Under the pieces are notes generated by a model that saw nothing but the letters and a program-made list of their open reading frames with translations, was not told the DNA's origin and did not search any database. The translations under genes were made by a program, and so were the position numbers. DNA of 64,000 nt from Bradyrhizobium sp. CCGUVB4N (GTDB taxonomy: Bacteria; Pseudomonadota; Alphaproteobacteria; Rhizobiales; Xanthobacteraceae), in the NCBI RefSeq assembly GCF_024199945.1, contig NZ_JANADP010000001.1, forward strand, positions 2,604,001-2,668,000. The letters run 5' to 3'. Below are positions 33,968 to 44,438 of the stretch, piece after piece (position 1 is the first letter of the stretch; each line of letters begins with the position of its first letter).

Positions 33968-35977
33968 ATGCCGAGCTTTCGTTTGCGGATCAGGGGCCGT
34001 CTCTATGCCGGCTTCATGGCACTGGTCGTGGTTGGTCTCGTGATGGCGGTGGTGGCCATCTGGAATTTGCGGTCCGTGCAGGACCAGGTCGCCAAGGCTT
34101 CGGCGTTCTCGGACAGCACCGCGCGGGTGCTGGAGATCTCGACCCATCTTCAGGCCATCCAGCGCGCCAATCTGCGCTACATCTACGACGCCAACGAATC
34201 CGCGATGCGGGAGGCGTCGGAACGGGAGGCCGCGGCGACCGAGCTGCTCCAGGTCGGCGCCAAGGGGACGCTCTCCGAGGAGCGGCGCAGGCTCTACAGC
34301 GATCTGATCGCCGACATCGCGAAGATGAAGACGTTGCGTGACAATCTCGGCGACGCCGTCAACGAGGCGCGGACCGGCAAGGCCACGCTGCTGCCGAGCG
34401 GTGACGAGCTGACCGTCAAGATGAACAAGCTGAGCGACGTGGCGCGCGCGGCCGTCGACGAGGACACCGCGTCCCTCGTCGCCGACCTCGAATCCCGGCT
34501 GCTGCTCGTTCAGATCGCAAACTGGCGCTTCCTGGCCCTGCGCGACACCAAGGGGCCCGCCAACTTCAGGACCAATGTGGACAGGGCGTCGCAGCGGCTT
34601 TCGGCGCTCGAAAAGAGCCCGCAGGCGACCGAGCTGCGCGCCACGCTCGCGCCGGTGAAGACTTCGCTCGGAATCTACAAATCCGCGTTCGAGACCACGT
34701 CGGCCGCGATGCTCCAGGCCGACGAGATCTACCACAAGAGCCTCGCGCCGCTCATCGTCGACAGCATCGCCAAGCTCAAGGTCGCCGAGACTGCGCTGAA
34801 GAAGGACTACAAGGAGTCGCGCAGCCAGGCCGAAGCCACGATCGACGGCACGACCTCCATGCAGGAGATCGTCGGCGGCGTGGCCACCCTGTTCGGACTG
34901 ATCGTGGCCGTCCTGATCGCTCGCAGCATCGTCGGGCCGCTGACCTCGATGACGCGGGCGATGGGGCTGCTCGCCGGCGGCGATCTCGCGGTCGAGATCC
35001 CCTCCCGCGGCAAGGCGGACGAGATCGGCGACATGGCCAAGGCGATCCAGGTGTTCAAGGATAACATGATCGACACCGAGCGGATGCGTCACGAGCAGAC
35101 CGAGATCGAGGCGCGGCAGGCCGAGGAGCGCAAGAAGGACATGGTCCGGCTCGCCGACCAGTTCGAGCAGGCGGTCGGCGAGATCGTCGACACCGTGTCG
35201 TCGGCATCGAACGAGCTCGAGGCCTCCGCCGGCACGCTGACGACGACGGCGACGCGCGCCCAGGATCTGTCGACCGAAGTCGCCTCCGCCTCGCAGGAAG
35301 CCACCGCCAACGTCCAGGCCGTCGCGTCCGCCACCGAGCAGCTGTCGTCCTCGGTGAGCGAGATCGCGCGTCAGGTCCAGGAATCCGCCCGCATCGCCGG
35401 CGAAGCCGTGGGCCAGGCGACCAAGACCAACGCCCGCGTCGGCGAGCTCTCCAAGGCCGCCGCGCGCATCGGCGACGTGGTCGAGCTGATCAGCACCATT
35501 GCCGGCCAGACCAATCTTCTGGCGCTGAACGCCACCATCGAGGCGGCGCGCGCCGGCGAAGCCGGCCGCGGCTTTGCCGTCGTGGCTTCCGAAGTGAAGG
35601 CGCTGGCCGAGCAGACCGCGAAGGCCACCGGCGAGATCGCCCAGCAGGTCTCCGGCATCCAGGCCGCGACGGAAGAGTCGGTCGGCTCGATCAGGGAGAT
35701 CAGCGGCACCATCGAGCGGCTGTCGGAAATCTCGTCGACGGTGGCCGCCGCCGTGGAAGAGCAGGGCGCGGCGACGCAGGAGATCTCCCGCAACGTCCAG
35801 CAGGCCGCGCACGGCACCCAGCGCGTCTCGACCAATATCGGCGACGTCCAGCGCGGCGCCTCCGACACCGGCTCGGCCTCGTCGCAGGTGCTCTCGGCGG
35901 CCCGCTCGCTGTCGGCGGACAGCAGCCGGCTGAAGCAGGAAGTCGCAAAATTCCTGAGCTCGGTCCACGCCGCTTGA
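33968..35977 (+). CDS. Methyl-accepting chemotaxis receptor
   Basis: Layout of the 669 residues: membrane helix about 11-33, periplasmic helical-bundle sensor about 35-290, second helix about 298-320 ([19 protein letters not shown]), HAMP about 320-375, then the long coiled-coil signalling domain with the tip [20 protein letters not shown], followed by [19 protein letters not shown]. No CheR-tethering pentapeptide at the C-terminus. ATG 33968 is chosen because it precedes the basic [12 protein letters not shown] membrane entry; 33902 is a non-conserved extension. No chemotaxis partners nearby; the ligand is unknown. Confidence 0.95.
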   Translation: MPSFRLRIRGRLYAGFMALVVVGLVMAVVAIWNLRSVQDQVAKASAFSDSTARVLEISTHLQAIQRANLRYIYDANESAMREASEREAAATELLQVGAKGTLSEERRRLYSDLIADIAKMKTLRDNLGDAVNEARTGKATLLPSGDELTVKMNKLSDVARAAVDEDTASLVADLESRLLLVQIANWRFLALRDTKGPANFRTNVDRASQRLSALEKSPQATELRATLAPVKTSLGIYKSAFETTSAAMLQADEIYHKSLAPLIVDSIAKLKVAETALKKDYKESRSQAEATIDGTTSMQEIVGGVATLFGLIVAVLIARSIVGPLTSMTRAMGLLAGGDLAVEIPSRGKADEIGDMAKAIQVFKDNMIDTERMRHEQTEIEARQAEERKKDMVRLADQFEQAVGEIVDTVSSASNELEASAGTLTTTATRAQDLSTEVASASQEATANVQAVASATEQLSSSVSEIARQVQESARIAGEAVGQATKTNARVGELSKAAARIGDVVELISTIAGQTNLLALNATIEAARAGEAGRGFAVVASEVKALAEQTAKATGEIAQQVSGIQAATEESVGSIREISGTIERLSEISSTVAAAVEEQGAATQEISRNVQQAAHGTQRVSTNIGDVQRGASDTGSASSQVLSAARSLSADSSRLKQEVAKFLSSVHAA

Positions 35978-36001
35978 GCATGATCCGGAAGTCCAAAGCA
36001 C

Positions 36002-36027
36002 AAGGCCACGCGCATGCGCGTGGCCTT
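36002..36027. terminator. Perfect palindrome between convergent MCP and GST genes
   Basis: AAGGCCACGCGCA and its exact inverted half form a 26-bp perfect palindrome ending in CCTTTCA. In RNA it gives an 11-pair hairpin with a four-base loop, flanked by short A and T runs, so it can terminate in both directions. Confidence 0.82.
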
Positions 36028-36046
36028 TCATCGTGGCAAGTTGTAC

Positions 36047-36727
36047 TCAGGCCACCTTCGTCGTCATATGCCCGAACATGTTGCGGCGGGCTTCGTCGTC
36101 CATCTCGGCCTTGAAGGTGAACTTGTCCTTCAGCGCGATCGCGCGACCGGCGGCCGGCCGTGCCGAGATCTCGTCGATCAGCCGCTTCACGTTCGGGTAG
36201 CGCGCGAAGGCGTCGTCGCCGAGCTTGAACGGCACCATCCGCGCCCAGCCCCACAGCGCCATGTCGACGATCGAATAGCTGTCGCCGACCATGTATTTGC
36301 GCCCCGCGAGGTGACCGTCGAGAATCTTGTAGTGGCGGTCGGTCTCGTACTGGTAGCGGTTGTGGGCGTAGTCGTGGTTCTGGTCCTTCGGCGCAAAATG
36401 CTTGAAGTGCACGGCCTGGCCCGAATACGGGCCGACGCCGGTGGCCACGAACATCAGCCAGGACAGCAATTCGGCGCGGTTCGCCGGGAGGAATTGTCCG
36501 GTCTTCTCGGCGAGATAGAGCAGGATGGCATTGGAATCGAAAACGATCGTGCCGTTGTCGTCGATCGCCGGCACCTTGGCATTCGGATTGATCTTCAGAT
36601 AGTCCGGCGTGAACTGCTCGCCCTTGCGGGTGTCGACCTTCACGGGCTCGTAGGCCAGGCCGGCCTCCTCGAGGAACAGTGCGACCTTGGTCGGGTTCGG
36701 CGACCCGTTGAAATAGAATTTGAGCAT
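36047..36727 (-). CDS. Glutathione S-transferase family protein (YfcG/Ure2p-like)
   Basis: The 226-residue protein has a thioredoxin-like domain MLKFYFNGSPNPTKVALFLEEAG, with the Asn/Ser-rich active-site loop seen in YfcG/Ure2p-type GSTs, cis-Pro AKVPAID and FDSNAILLYLAEKTG, and a C-terminal helical domain with GDSYSIVDMALWGWAR. YfcG-type members act as disulfide reductases with glutathione; assignment here is from motif only. Faces the chemotaxis receptor, with a shared palindromic terminator. Confidence 0.92.
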   Translation of the reverse strand: MLKFYFNGSPNPTKVALFLEEAGLAYEPVKVDTRKGEQFTPDYLKINPNAKVPAIDDNGTIVFDSNAILLYLAEKTGQFLPANRAELLSWLMFVATGVGPYSGQAVHFKHFAPKDQNHDYAHNRYQYETDRHYKILDGHLAGRKYMVGDSYSIVDMALWGWARMVPFKLGDDAFARYPNVKRLIDEISARPAAGRAIALKDKFTFKAEMDDEARRNMFGHMTTKVA

Positions 36728-36945
36728 CTGGCGTCTCTCCAGTGTTGGTGGTCAACAGCGAACGCGGTTAGTCGTCGAGAGCGGACGCAGCATCATTGCC
36801 GCGCGGCGGCCTTCTCATGCCTGAGTTTTCTCGGGGAGAGCAACCGGCGAGATTGCCGTGCGGTATCTGCGCGCCGCGCAGACCGGCCGGCGTAACAAAG
36901 GTCATCCGGCGGCGTAAGATTGCCGCGCGCCGGCAGCCCACGGCC

Positions 36946-37048
36946 GTCATTCCGGGCGCGCCCCTTGGCGCGAGCCCGGAATCCATTGGGCGGCAGAGAC
37001 GGTGGTGAAATGGATTCCGGGTTCTCGCTTCGCGAGCCCCGGAATGAC
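36946..37048. repeat. Inverted-repeat element (family C)
   Basis: GTCATTCCGGGCGCGCC...GCGAGCCCGGAATCCA and a second half GGATTCCGGGTTCTCGCTTC...CCCCGGAATGAC form two facing hairpins. It fills the right third of the 36728-37064 spacer between the GST start and the ccrM stop; the remaining spacer shows no gene. A short copy sits at 17060-17098. Confidence 0.85.
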
Positions 37049-37064
37049 GCTGCGGAGAGGTCGG

Positions 37065-38609
<1,545 letters not shown>

Positions 38610-39554
38610 ATGCGCTACGATGATTTTCGCCGCAGCGACGACGTCGAGGATCGTCGCGACGACAGTGGCGGAGGGTTCGGCGGTGGCGGCGGTGGCGGGT
38701 TCGGCCTGCCGATGGGCGGTGGCGGCCTTGGCATTGGCACCATCATCGTGCTCGGCCTGGTCGGCTATGCCTTCGGCATCGATCCGCGCATCCTGATCGG
38801 CGGCGCCGAGATCCTGACCGGTGGCGGCCAGGCGCCGAGCTACCAGACCGACCGTCCGTCGTCCCAGGCCAAGCGCGGCGCGCCGACCGACGAGATGGGC
38901 AGCATGATCTCCGGCATCCTCGGCGAGATCGACGATCGCTGGAGCGAGATCTTCCAGGCCAGCGGCCAATCCTACACCGGCCCGAAGGTCGTGCTGTTCC
39001 GCAACGCCACCAATGGCGGCCGCTGCGGCCGCGCGGAGTCGGCGATGGGGCCGTTCTACTGCCCGCCGGACCGCACCATCTTCCTCGACACCGCGTTCTT
39101 CCGCGAGGTCGAGACGCGCTTCCGCGGCTGCTCGGGCCAGTCCGCGTGCAATTTCACCACCGCCTACATCATTGCGCATGAGGCCGGCCATCACATCCAG
39201 AACCTGCTCGGCATCATTCCGAAGGTGACGCGACTGCAGCAGCAGGCCGGCAGCAAGGCCGAGGCCAATGCGCTCCAGGTGAAGGTCGAATTGCAGGCCG
39301 ACTGTCTGTCCGGCGTCTGGGTCAATCGCGAGGCGAAGAAGCGCCCGAACTTCCTCGAAGCCGGCGACATCGACGCCGCTCTGACCACCGCGAGCGCGAT
39401 CGGCGACGATACGCTGCAGCGTCAGGCCACGGGGCGCGTCGTGCCCGACTCCTTCACCCACGGCTCGGCCGCGCAGCGCAAGCAGTGGTTCATGACCGGC
39501 TATCAGCAGGGCACGCTGCAGGCCTGCAACACGTTCGGCGGCGGCGGGCCGTAG
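38610..39554 (+). CDS. YpfJ-family neutral zinc metallopeptidase
   Basis: The 314-residue protein has a Gly-rich, charged cytosolic N-terminus (about 1-40), one membrane helix GIGTIIVLGLVGYAFGI, and a metallopeptidase domain with FYCPPDRTIFLDTAFF and the zinc motif IIAHEAGHHIQNLLG (HExxH), followed by ELQADCLSGVWVN. Family members are membrane-anchored; the active domain should face the periplasm. Substrates are unknown. ATG at 38610 follows GAGGGA. Confidence 0.93.
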   Translation: MRYDDFRRSDDVEDRRDDSGGGFGGGGGGGFGLPMGGGGLGIGTIIVLGLVGYAFGIDPRILIGGAEILTGGGQAPSYQTDRPSSQAKRGAPTDEMGSMISGILGEIDDRWSEIFQASGQSYTGPKVVLFRNATNGGRCGRAESAMGPFYCPPDRTIFLDTAFFREVETRFRGCSGQSACNFTTAYIIAHEAGHHIQNLLGIIPKVTRLQQQAGSKAEANALQVKVELQADCLSGVWVNREAKKRPNFLEAGDIDAALTTASAIGDDTLQRQATGRVVPDSFTHGSAAQRKQWFMTGYQQGTLQACNTFGGGGP

Positions 39555-39561
39555 TGGTCAC

Positions 39562-39694
39562 GTGCCCCGGACGCTGCGCAGCACGAAGTGATGCGCTGCA
39601 GAGCCGGGGCCCACAATGCCGGTGCTCGCGTCTCTCACAATGGGTCCCGGCGCTGCGCAGCAGCGTTTCACGCTGCAGCGCGTCCGGGACACGA
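39562..39694. repeat. Inverted-repeat element (family D)
   Basis: GTGCCCCGGACGC...GCGCTGCAGAGCCGGGGCCCA and a facing half GGGTCCCGG...CAGCAGCGTTTCACGCTGCAGCGCGTCCGGGACAC. The element recurs at 61495-61626 with high identity, especially in the right half. Confidence 0.85.
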
Positions 39695-39706
39695 GAGGAA
39701 TGAGCA

Positions 39707-40270
39707 ATGGCCTCCATCGACGAAACCAAGCAATTCATCCCGCTCAACATCGCGGTGCTCACCGTCTCCGACACCCGTGCGCTCGCCGACGACAAGTCCG
39801 GCCAGACGCTGGTCGATCGCCTCACCGCAGCCGGCCATCATCTCGCCGCGCGCGAGATCGTCACCGATGACGTCGAGGCCATCCGCGCCGTGATCCGCCG
39901 CTGGGTTGCGGATGCCGGCGTCGATGTCGTCATCACCACCGGCGGCACCGGCTTCACCGGGCGCGACGTCACGCCGGAGGCGGTCGAGCCGCTGTTCGAG
40001 AAGCGGATGGATGGTTTCTCGATCGCCTTCCACATGCTGAGCCACGCCAAGATCGGCACCTCGACGATCCAGAGCCGCGCCACCGCGGGCGTGACCGGCG
40101 CGACCTACATTTTCTGCCTGCCGGGCTCGCCCGGCGCTTGCCGCGACGGCTGGGACGGCATCCTCGCGGCGCAGCTCGACTACCGCACGCGCCCCTGCAA
40201 TTTCGTCGAGATCATGCCGCGACTGGATGAGCATCTGCGCAGGCCGAAGGCGCAGGGCGCGACGGTGTAA
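39707..40270 (+). CDS. moaB: Molybdenum cofactor protein MoaB
   Basis: The 187-residue protein has the MoaB/MogA fold: LNIAVLTVSDTRALADDKSGQTL, VVITTGGTGFTGRDVTPEAVEPLFEK, and IFCLPGSPGACRDGWDGIL. MogA-type enzymes adenylylate molybdopterin before molybdenum insertion; MoaB homologues are close relatives whose exact step can vary. AGGA lies eight bases before the ATG. It stands alone without other moa genes, bounded by two repeat elements. Confidence 0.95.
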   Translation: MASIDETKQFIPLNIAVLTVSDTRALADDKSGQTLVDRLTAAGHHLAAREIVTDDVEAIRAVIRRWVADAGVDVVITTGGTGFTGRDVTPEAVEPLFEKRMDGFSIAFHMLSHAKIGTSTIQSRATAGVTGATYIFCLPGSPGACRDGWDGILAAQLDYRTRPCNFVEIMPRLDEHLRRPKAQGATV

Positions 40271-40279
40271 CTTCTTCCT

Positions 40280-40417
40280 TCTCCCCTTGCGGGAGAAGGT
40301 GGCGCGAAGCGCCGGATGAGGGGTATCTATCGGCACGGAGTGCTCGGAGAGATACCCCTCACCCTGATGCGTTCGTGTCTTCGAGCGGAGATGCCCTCTC
40401 CCGCAAGGGGAGAGGGC
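40280..40417. repeat. Inverted-repeat element (family B)
   Basis: Outer arms CTCCCCTTGCGGGAGAAGG and CCCTCTCCCGCAAGGGGAGAGG, inner GATGAGGGGTATCT/AGATACCCCTCACC. Same layout as 25733-25881. Confidence 0.85.
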
Positions 40418-40445
40418 GCATTCATGCGCAGCGCGCCAAACTTGG

Positions 40446-41375
40446 CTAAAGATCCCGCTCCCAGGTCTCGCCCACCAGATCGTGCCCAAAACTGTGATGC
40501 GGCTTCGTCGCGACCAGCTCGAATCCTGCGCTCTTGTAGATGCCGCGTGCGGCGACCAGAATGCTCTGGGTCCACAGCGTCATGCGGCGATAGCCCCGCT
40601 CGCGCGCGCCCTGCATGCATTGCTCGACCAGCGCGCGGCCGACACCAAGCCCACGCGCTTTCTTCTCCACCTGCAACAGGCGGAGTTTTGCGATCTCGTC
40701 CGTGGCCTTGACCAGGAAGACCGAGCCGACCGGCTCGCCACCGACTTCCGCGATCCAGCAGTGCTCGCGCGCGGCATCGTAGTTCTTGATGAACTGGGCA
40801 CAGATCTCGGCGATCAGCGCCTCGTAGCTGATGTCCCAATTGTAGTCCGCGGCATAGGCGGCCGCTTGCTTGGAGATGACCCAGCCCATGTCACCGACGC
40901 GATGGCTGCGCAGCACGACGGAAGCGGGCTGGTTTCGACGATGCTCCAGCACGGTCTCGATGGTCGCCATCGCCTGCGTCAGCCGCGTTGCATCGCCGGC
41001 GGAAAGCTGCGCCAGCATGGCGGCAACCTCATTCTGCGAGCTGAGGCTCAGCTTGGCGAAGGTCTGGCGGCCCTTGGCGGTGAGGCTGAGCTGGTACTGC
41101 CTTCGATCCGCGGGCAGGGGCGTCCGGGTGATCAGTCCCTTTTCGTCGAAGCCTTGGACGATGCGGCTGAGATAGCCGGGGTCGAGACCGAGCTCGGTTC
41201 CGATCTCCTTGGCCGCAAGGTCGTCGCGATGTGCGAGCTCATAGAGCACGCGGGCCTCGCTGAGCGAGAACGGACTGTTTCCCAAATGCTGGTCGAGCAC
41301 GCCGAGCTTGCGGGTATAGAAGCGGTTGAAGGCGCGAACCGCTGCGATCTGGTCGTCGGTACCGTCGAATGCCAT
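40446..41375 (-). CDS. MarR-type regulator fused to a GNAT acetyltransferase
   Basis: In 309 residues, about 1-145 form a MarR winged helix (LSEARVLYELAH, LGLDPGYLSRIVQGFDEKGLI, wing ADRRQYQLSLT) and about 150-309 a GNAT domain with the acetyl-CoA loop KKARGLGVGRALVEQC and YKSAGFELV. The fusion is found elsewhere in bacteria; the acetyl acceptor is unknown, but the design suggests one protein both senses or controls and modifies a compound or protein. ATG 41375 has GAGG upstream. A long palindrome 16 bases upstream (41391-41424) is the likely autoregulatory operator. Confidence 0.92.
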   Translation of the reverse strand: MAFDGTDDQIAAVRAFNRFYTRKLGVLDQHLGNSPFSLSEARVLYELAHRDDLAAKEIGTELGLDPGYLSRIVQGFDEKGLITRTPLPADRRQYQLSLTAKGRQTFAKLSLSSQNEVAAMLAQLSAGDATRLTQAMATIETVLEHRRNQPASVVLRSHRVGDMGWVISKQAAAYAADYNWDISYEALIAEICAQFIKNYDAAREHCWIAEVGGEPVGSVFLVKATDEIAKLRLLQVEKKARGLGVGRALVEQCMQGARERGYRRMTLWTQSILVAARGIYKSAGFELVATKPHHSFGHDLVGETWERDL

Positions 41376-41390
41376 GGGACACCTCAATAA

Positions 41391-41424
41391 TTGCCATTGT
41401 CAAATAATTATTTGACTTTGGCAA
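41391..41424. promoter_or_regulatory. 34-bp near-perfect palindrome, candidate MarR operator
   Basis: The centre GTCAAATAATTATTTGAC (41399-41416) is a perfect 18-bp palindrome; TTGCCA and TGGCAA flank it symmetrically, with two mismatched bases on each side. It is the most AT-rich stretch nearby and sits just upstream of the MarR-GNAT start. Confidence 0.85.
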
Positions 41425-41437
41425 GTATTAGGTGGCC

Positions 41438-42013
41438 TCACGCGACCATGACGATCCGGCTGCGCAGCATCGTCCGGGAGGAGCGGCCGAGCCGCCTGAG
41501 CAGCCGCGCCTCGGACCGGCGGGCCTGGGGCGGGTAGCCGCCGATCCGGTCATAGTGATCGCGCGCGATCAAAAGCCCCTGATCGCCGAGGGGGCCGACC
41601 AGCTTGCGCGCCACGGACCACAGGACGTCGCGGAAGCCGGTATCGGCGTAAGGCGAGCGGGCATAGCGGAACACGGCCGCACGATCCCGGCCGCTGGCCG
41701 CGACGGCCTGGATGAACTGGGTGGTCTCCTCGATCCAGCCGGTGTCCAGCACCGCGCCGGCGGGAAGGAACATCAGCCACGGCGAGCGGGCCTCGCGCGC
41801 GCCGGCGGCCAGCGCGGCACCTTGCGTCGATCCCTCGCAATCGACGAAACGGCAGCCGGCGACGTCGGCAACGCGCGCAATGACGCCGTTGCTTGTGCCG
41901 TCGACCAGCAGGACTTCCTTGATGATGCCCGCGGCGGCACCAGGGACCAGCGCGGCCAGAGTTGCGACCGCGGTCTGCTCGACGCCTTCGGTCGGAATGA
42001 TGACGCTCAGCAT
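41438..42013 (-). CDS. Small family-2-like glycosyltransferase
   Basis: The 191-residue protein opens MLSVIIPTEGVEQTAVATLA and EVLLVDGTSNG, the nucleotide-sugar binding strand and acid of GT-A family 2 enzymes, then STQGAALAAGAREARSPWLMFLPAG where the usual DxD appears as PAG. A later GPLGDQGLLIARDHYDRIGGY fits the acceptor/catalytic GDQ region of TIGR04283-like transferases. It is short and the missing DxD leaves activity uncertain. It ends 62 bases before the MarR-GNAT gene on the same strand. Confidence 0.8.
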   Translation of the reverse strand: MLSVIIPTEGVEQTAVATLAALVPGAAAGIIKEVLLVDGTSNGVIARVADVAGCRFVDCEGSTQGAALAAGAREARSPWLMFLPAGAVLDTGWIEETTQFIQAVAASGRDRAAVFRYARSPYADTGFRDVLWSVARKLVGPLGDQGLLIARDHYDRIGGYPPQARRSEARLLRRLGRSSRTMLRSRIVMVA

Positions 42014-42315
42014 GATTGAGACTTCGATGTCCGCAATTCGGGAGAAGCGTAACTCGTTATGATGTTGTCATAAACACGCTGCGGTGCCGAGTGCAACTTT
42101 TCGGCTGTGCCCTCGGCGTGCGATGGTAAACTTGCGCGGGCCCGGCGCAGCCGAATATGTCGTGCGCGGGGGCCCAAATTGCCGAATGTTTCGGCGAATA
42201 TCGGTTTCGCGAGCTTTAAGCAGGGCGTTTCTCTGCCGATATCGTGGGTGACAGCTGTTCCCGAGCGGATGGGAAAAACCTGCAGCCGCCGTTGCGCAGA
42301 ACGAGATCAAGTCCA
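42014..42315. other. Divergent spacer of 302 bp with one inverted repeat
   Basis: TTATGA (42057-42062) and TCATAA (42068-42073) form an inverted repeat with a five-base spacer, 44 bases upstream of the glycosyltransferase start; a possible operator. No gene is supported in the rest, which serves as promoter region for both flanking genes. Confidence 0.4.
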
Positions 42316-43155
42316 ATGAACGCCGATCAACTTCCTGTTGCCGCAACACTCGCATCGCCGAAGCCGGCCGCTGCGCCGACCTTGCGGATCCGCGCCGTAA
42401 TGCTGGGCGAACGCATCAATCCATCGGGGCTCGAGATCGGGCCGACGGTCTCCTCGACGCCGGCTGCCTTCCGGGTCCACGGCGGCCTCGCCGTGATCTT
42501 CCGCTACGGCGTCGTGGTGCTGATCGGCCTTCTGCCTTCGGAGGAGAAGGTGCTGCTCGACGGTCTCAAGTCCCGCGTGACGGGCGAGCTCAGCCCCCAC
42601 GAAGAGGAGACCGCGCAGGCTCAGCTTTGCCACGATGAAAATGCCGAGGCGATCCAGCCGGGCGGGCCGATCAACCTCTCGAAATTTTCCGACGAGCGGC
42701 TGCTGCTGATCGCGGACGCGCTCGCCAAGAGCACGTCGCTGGCGCGCGACGAACGCCGCGTCGCTGCGGTCTTCGACGTCATCGAGCCCTTCGCGCGGGA
42801 GCTCGCCGAGAAAGGCCGGACGTCGCGGCGACGCAGGGGCATCCTGCAGCTCATCGGCAATGCGCTGCTGGTCCAGCAACGCGTCGCCGGCCGCGTCGCG
42901 GTGGCCGAAAAGCCCGACGCGCTCTGGGAAAAACCGCAGCTCGATCGCCTCTATGCGCGTCTCGAAGACGAGTACGAGCTGAAGGAACGCCTCGACACGC
43001 TCGAGCGCAAGCTCACGGTCGTCGCAGAAACGGCCGATGCCCTGACCGACATCATCGACACCCAGCGCTCGCTCCGGCTCGAGATCGCGGTGGTGGTGCT
43101 GATCGTGATCGAAGTGGTGATCGGCTGCATCCAGATCTTTGCCGGGGTTCACTGA
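42316..43155 (+). CDS. DUF155 (Rmd1/YagE family) membrane protein
   Basis: The 279-residue protein has the DUF155 pattern: AVMLGERINPSGLEIG, VHGGLAVIFRYGVVVLIGL, LLIADALAKSTSLARDERRV and a coiled-coil region RLYARLEDEYELKERLDTLERKL, ending in a single C-terminal membrane helix (AVVVLIVIEVVIGCIQIF). Eukaryotic relatives RMND1/Rmd1 are tied to mitochondrial translation and meiotic division; bacterial function is unknown. ATG 42316 precedes the non-conserved Ala/Pro-rich N-terminus. Confidence 0.88.
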   Translation: MNADQLPVAATLASPKPAAAPTLRIRAVMLGERINPSGLEIGPTVSSTPAAFRVHGGLAVIFRYGVVVLIGLLPSEEKVLLDGLKSRVTGELSPHEEETAQAQLCHDENAEAIQPGGPINLSKFSDERLLLIADALAKSTSLARDERRVAAVFDVIEPFARELAEKGRTSRRRRGILQLIGNALLVQQRVAGRVAVAEKPDALWEKPQLDRLYARLEDEYELKERLDTLERKLTVVAETADALTDIIDTQRSLRLEIAVVVLIVIEVVIGCIQIFAGVH

Positions 43156-43176
43156 GCTTAGGGCCGCAAGTTCAGT

Positions 43177-43219
43177 CCTCATCCTGAGGAGCCCGCAAGG
43201 CGGGCGTCTCGAAGGATGG
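43177..43219. repeat. Single palindrome (family A)
   Basis: One copy of the unit CCTCATCCTGAGGAGCCCGC...TCTCGAAGGATGG, with only the inner loop differing from the copy at 1915-1957. It lies between convergent DUF155 and ackA genes. Confidence 0.88.
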
Positions 43220-43243
43220 CCACAACCTCCCACGCTTGCTTGC

Positions 43244-44434
43244 TCAAGGGCGGTAATGCCGTTGCAGCACCGCGACGCAATGCCGTGCGATCGTCAGTTC
43301 CTCGTTGGTCGGGATCACGAAGACATCCGCGGCGCTGTCGCCGGCATTGATCCGCTCGCGCGCTTGGACATTCGCGGCCGCATCGATGCGCACGCCGAGC
43401 CAGGCGAGCCGTTCGCTGATCGCGCTGCGAATCTCCGTGGCGTGCTCGCCGATGCCGCCCGTGAACACGAGACAGTCGAGCCCACCGAGTGTGTTCGCCA
43501 TCATCGCGACCTCCTGCGCGGCACGGAAAGTGAAGAGATCGACCGCTTCCCGTGCCGAAGCCTCGCCGCTCGCCAGCAGCGTGCGCATGTCCGCAGAGAT
43601 GCCGGAAACGCCGAGCAGGCCGGACTCGTGATAGAGCAGATGTTGCAAATCCCCGGTGGTCATCCTCTCGTGCTGGAGCAGATAGAGCAGCACGCCGGGA
43701 TCGATGGTGCCGGAGCGCGTGCCCATCACGAGGCCGTCGAGCGGCGTCAGTCCCATCGTGGTGTCGATGCTGCGGCCGTTGCGCAACGCGCAGAGGCTGG
43801 CGCCATTGCCGAGATGGGCGATGACGGTGCGCCCGGCGGCGAGCTCCGGTGCGATCGCTGCGAGCCGGCCTGCGACATATTCGAACGAGAGCCCGTGAAA
43901 GCCGTAGCGTCGGAGGCCGCGCGCCTCGTAGCGTCCAGGAATGGCGAAGCGGCTGGCGGGTGGCGTCATGCTGTGATGAAACGCCGTGTCAAAGCACGCG
44001 ATCTGCGTGAGCGGGGGACGGATCGCCCGGAGGGCGCGGACCGGTGCCAGGCAACGGGGTTGATGCAATGGCGCCAGCGGTGTCAGGGCTTCCAGCTTCG
44101 CATGGATGTCGTCCGTCAGCGCGATCGGGCCGGAGTAATCCGGACCGCCATGGACGATGCGATGCCCCACGCCGCGCAAGCACCCTTCGCCAAAGCGGTG
44201 CTCGATAAAGGCGATAACGTCCGCGAACAGATGGCCACCGTCCATATCCGACGCTTCTTTCTGCCTTTCGAACAGCGTCTCGCCCGATGGACTGCTGGCC
44301 ACGAGCCGCGGCTTCGCCTCGTGCTCGTCGAGCAGGCCCTTGCAGAGCAGGGCAGGCTCGCTGCCCGAGATCTCGAACAGGCCGAACTTGATGCTCGAAG
44401 AGCCTGCGTTGAGGACGAGGACCGACGCCGTCAT
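43244..44434 (-). CDS. ackA: Acetate kinase
   Basis: AckA interconverts acetyl-phosphate plus ADP and acetate plus ATP. The 396-residue length is typical; motifs are LVLNAGSSSIKFGLF, HRIVHGG, CFDTAFHHSM, HLGNGASLCALRNG, and GGIGEHATEIR. It begins four bases after the phosphoketolase stop, so acetyl-phosphate made by that enzyme is the likely substrate; no phosphotransacetylase gene is adjacent. Confidence 0.97.
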   Translation of the reverse strand: MTASVLVLNAGSSSIKFGLFEISGSEPALLCKGLLDEHEAKPRLVASSPSGETLFERQKEASDMDGGHLFADVIAFIEHRFGEGCLRGVGHRIVHGGPDYSGPIALTDDIHAKLEALTPLAPLHQPRCLAPVRALRAIRPPLTQIACFDTAFHHSMTPPASRFAIPGRYEARGLRRYGFHGLSFEYVAGRLAAIAPELAAGRTVIAHLGNGASLCALRNGRSIDTTMGLTPLDGLVMGTRSGTIDPGVLLYLLQHERMTTGDLQHLLYHESGLLGVSGISADMRTLLASGEASAREAVDLFTFRAAQEVAMMANTLGGLDCLVFTGGIGEHATEIRSAISERLAWLGVRIDAAANVQARERINAGDSAADVFVIPTNEELTIARHCVAVLQRHYRP

Positions 44435-44438
44435 CAGA

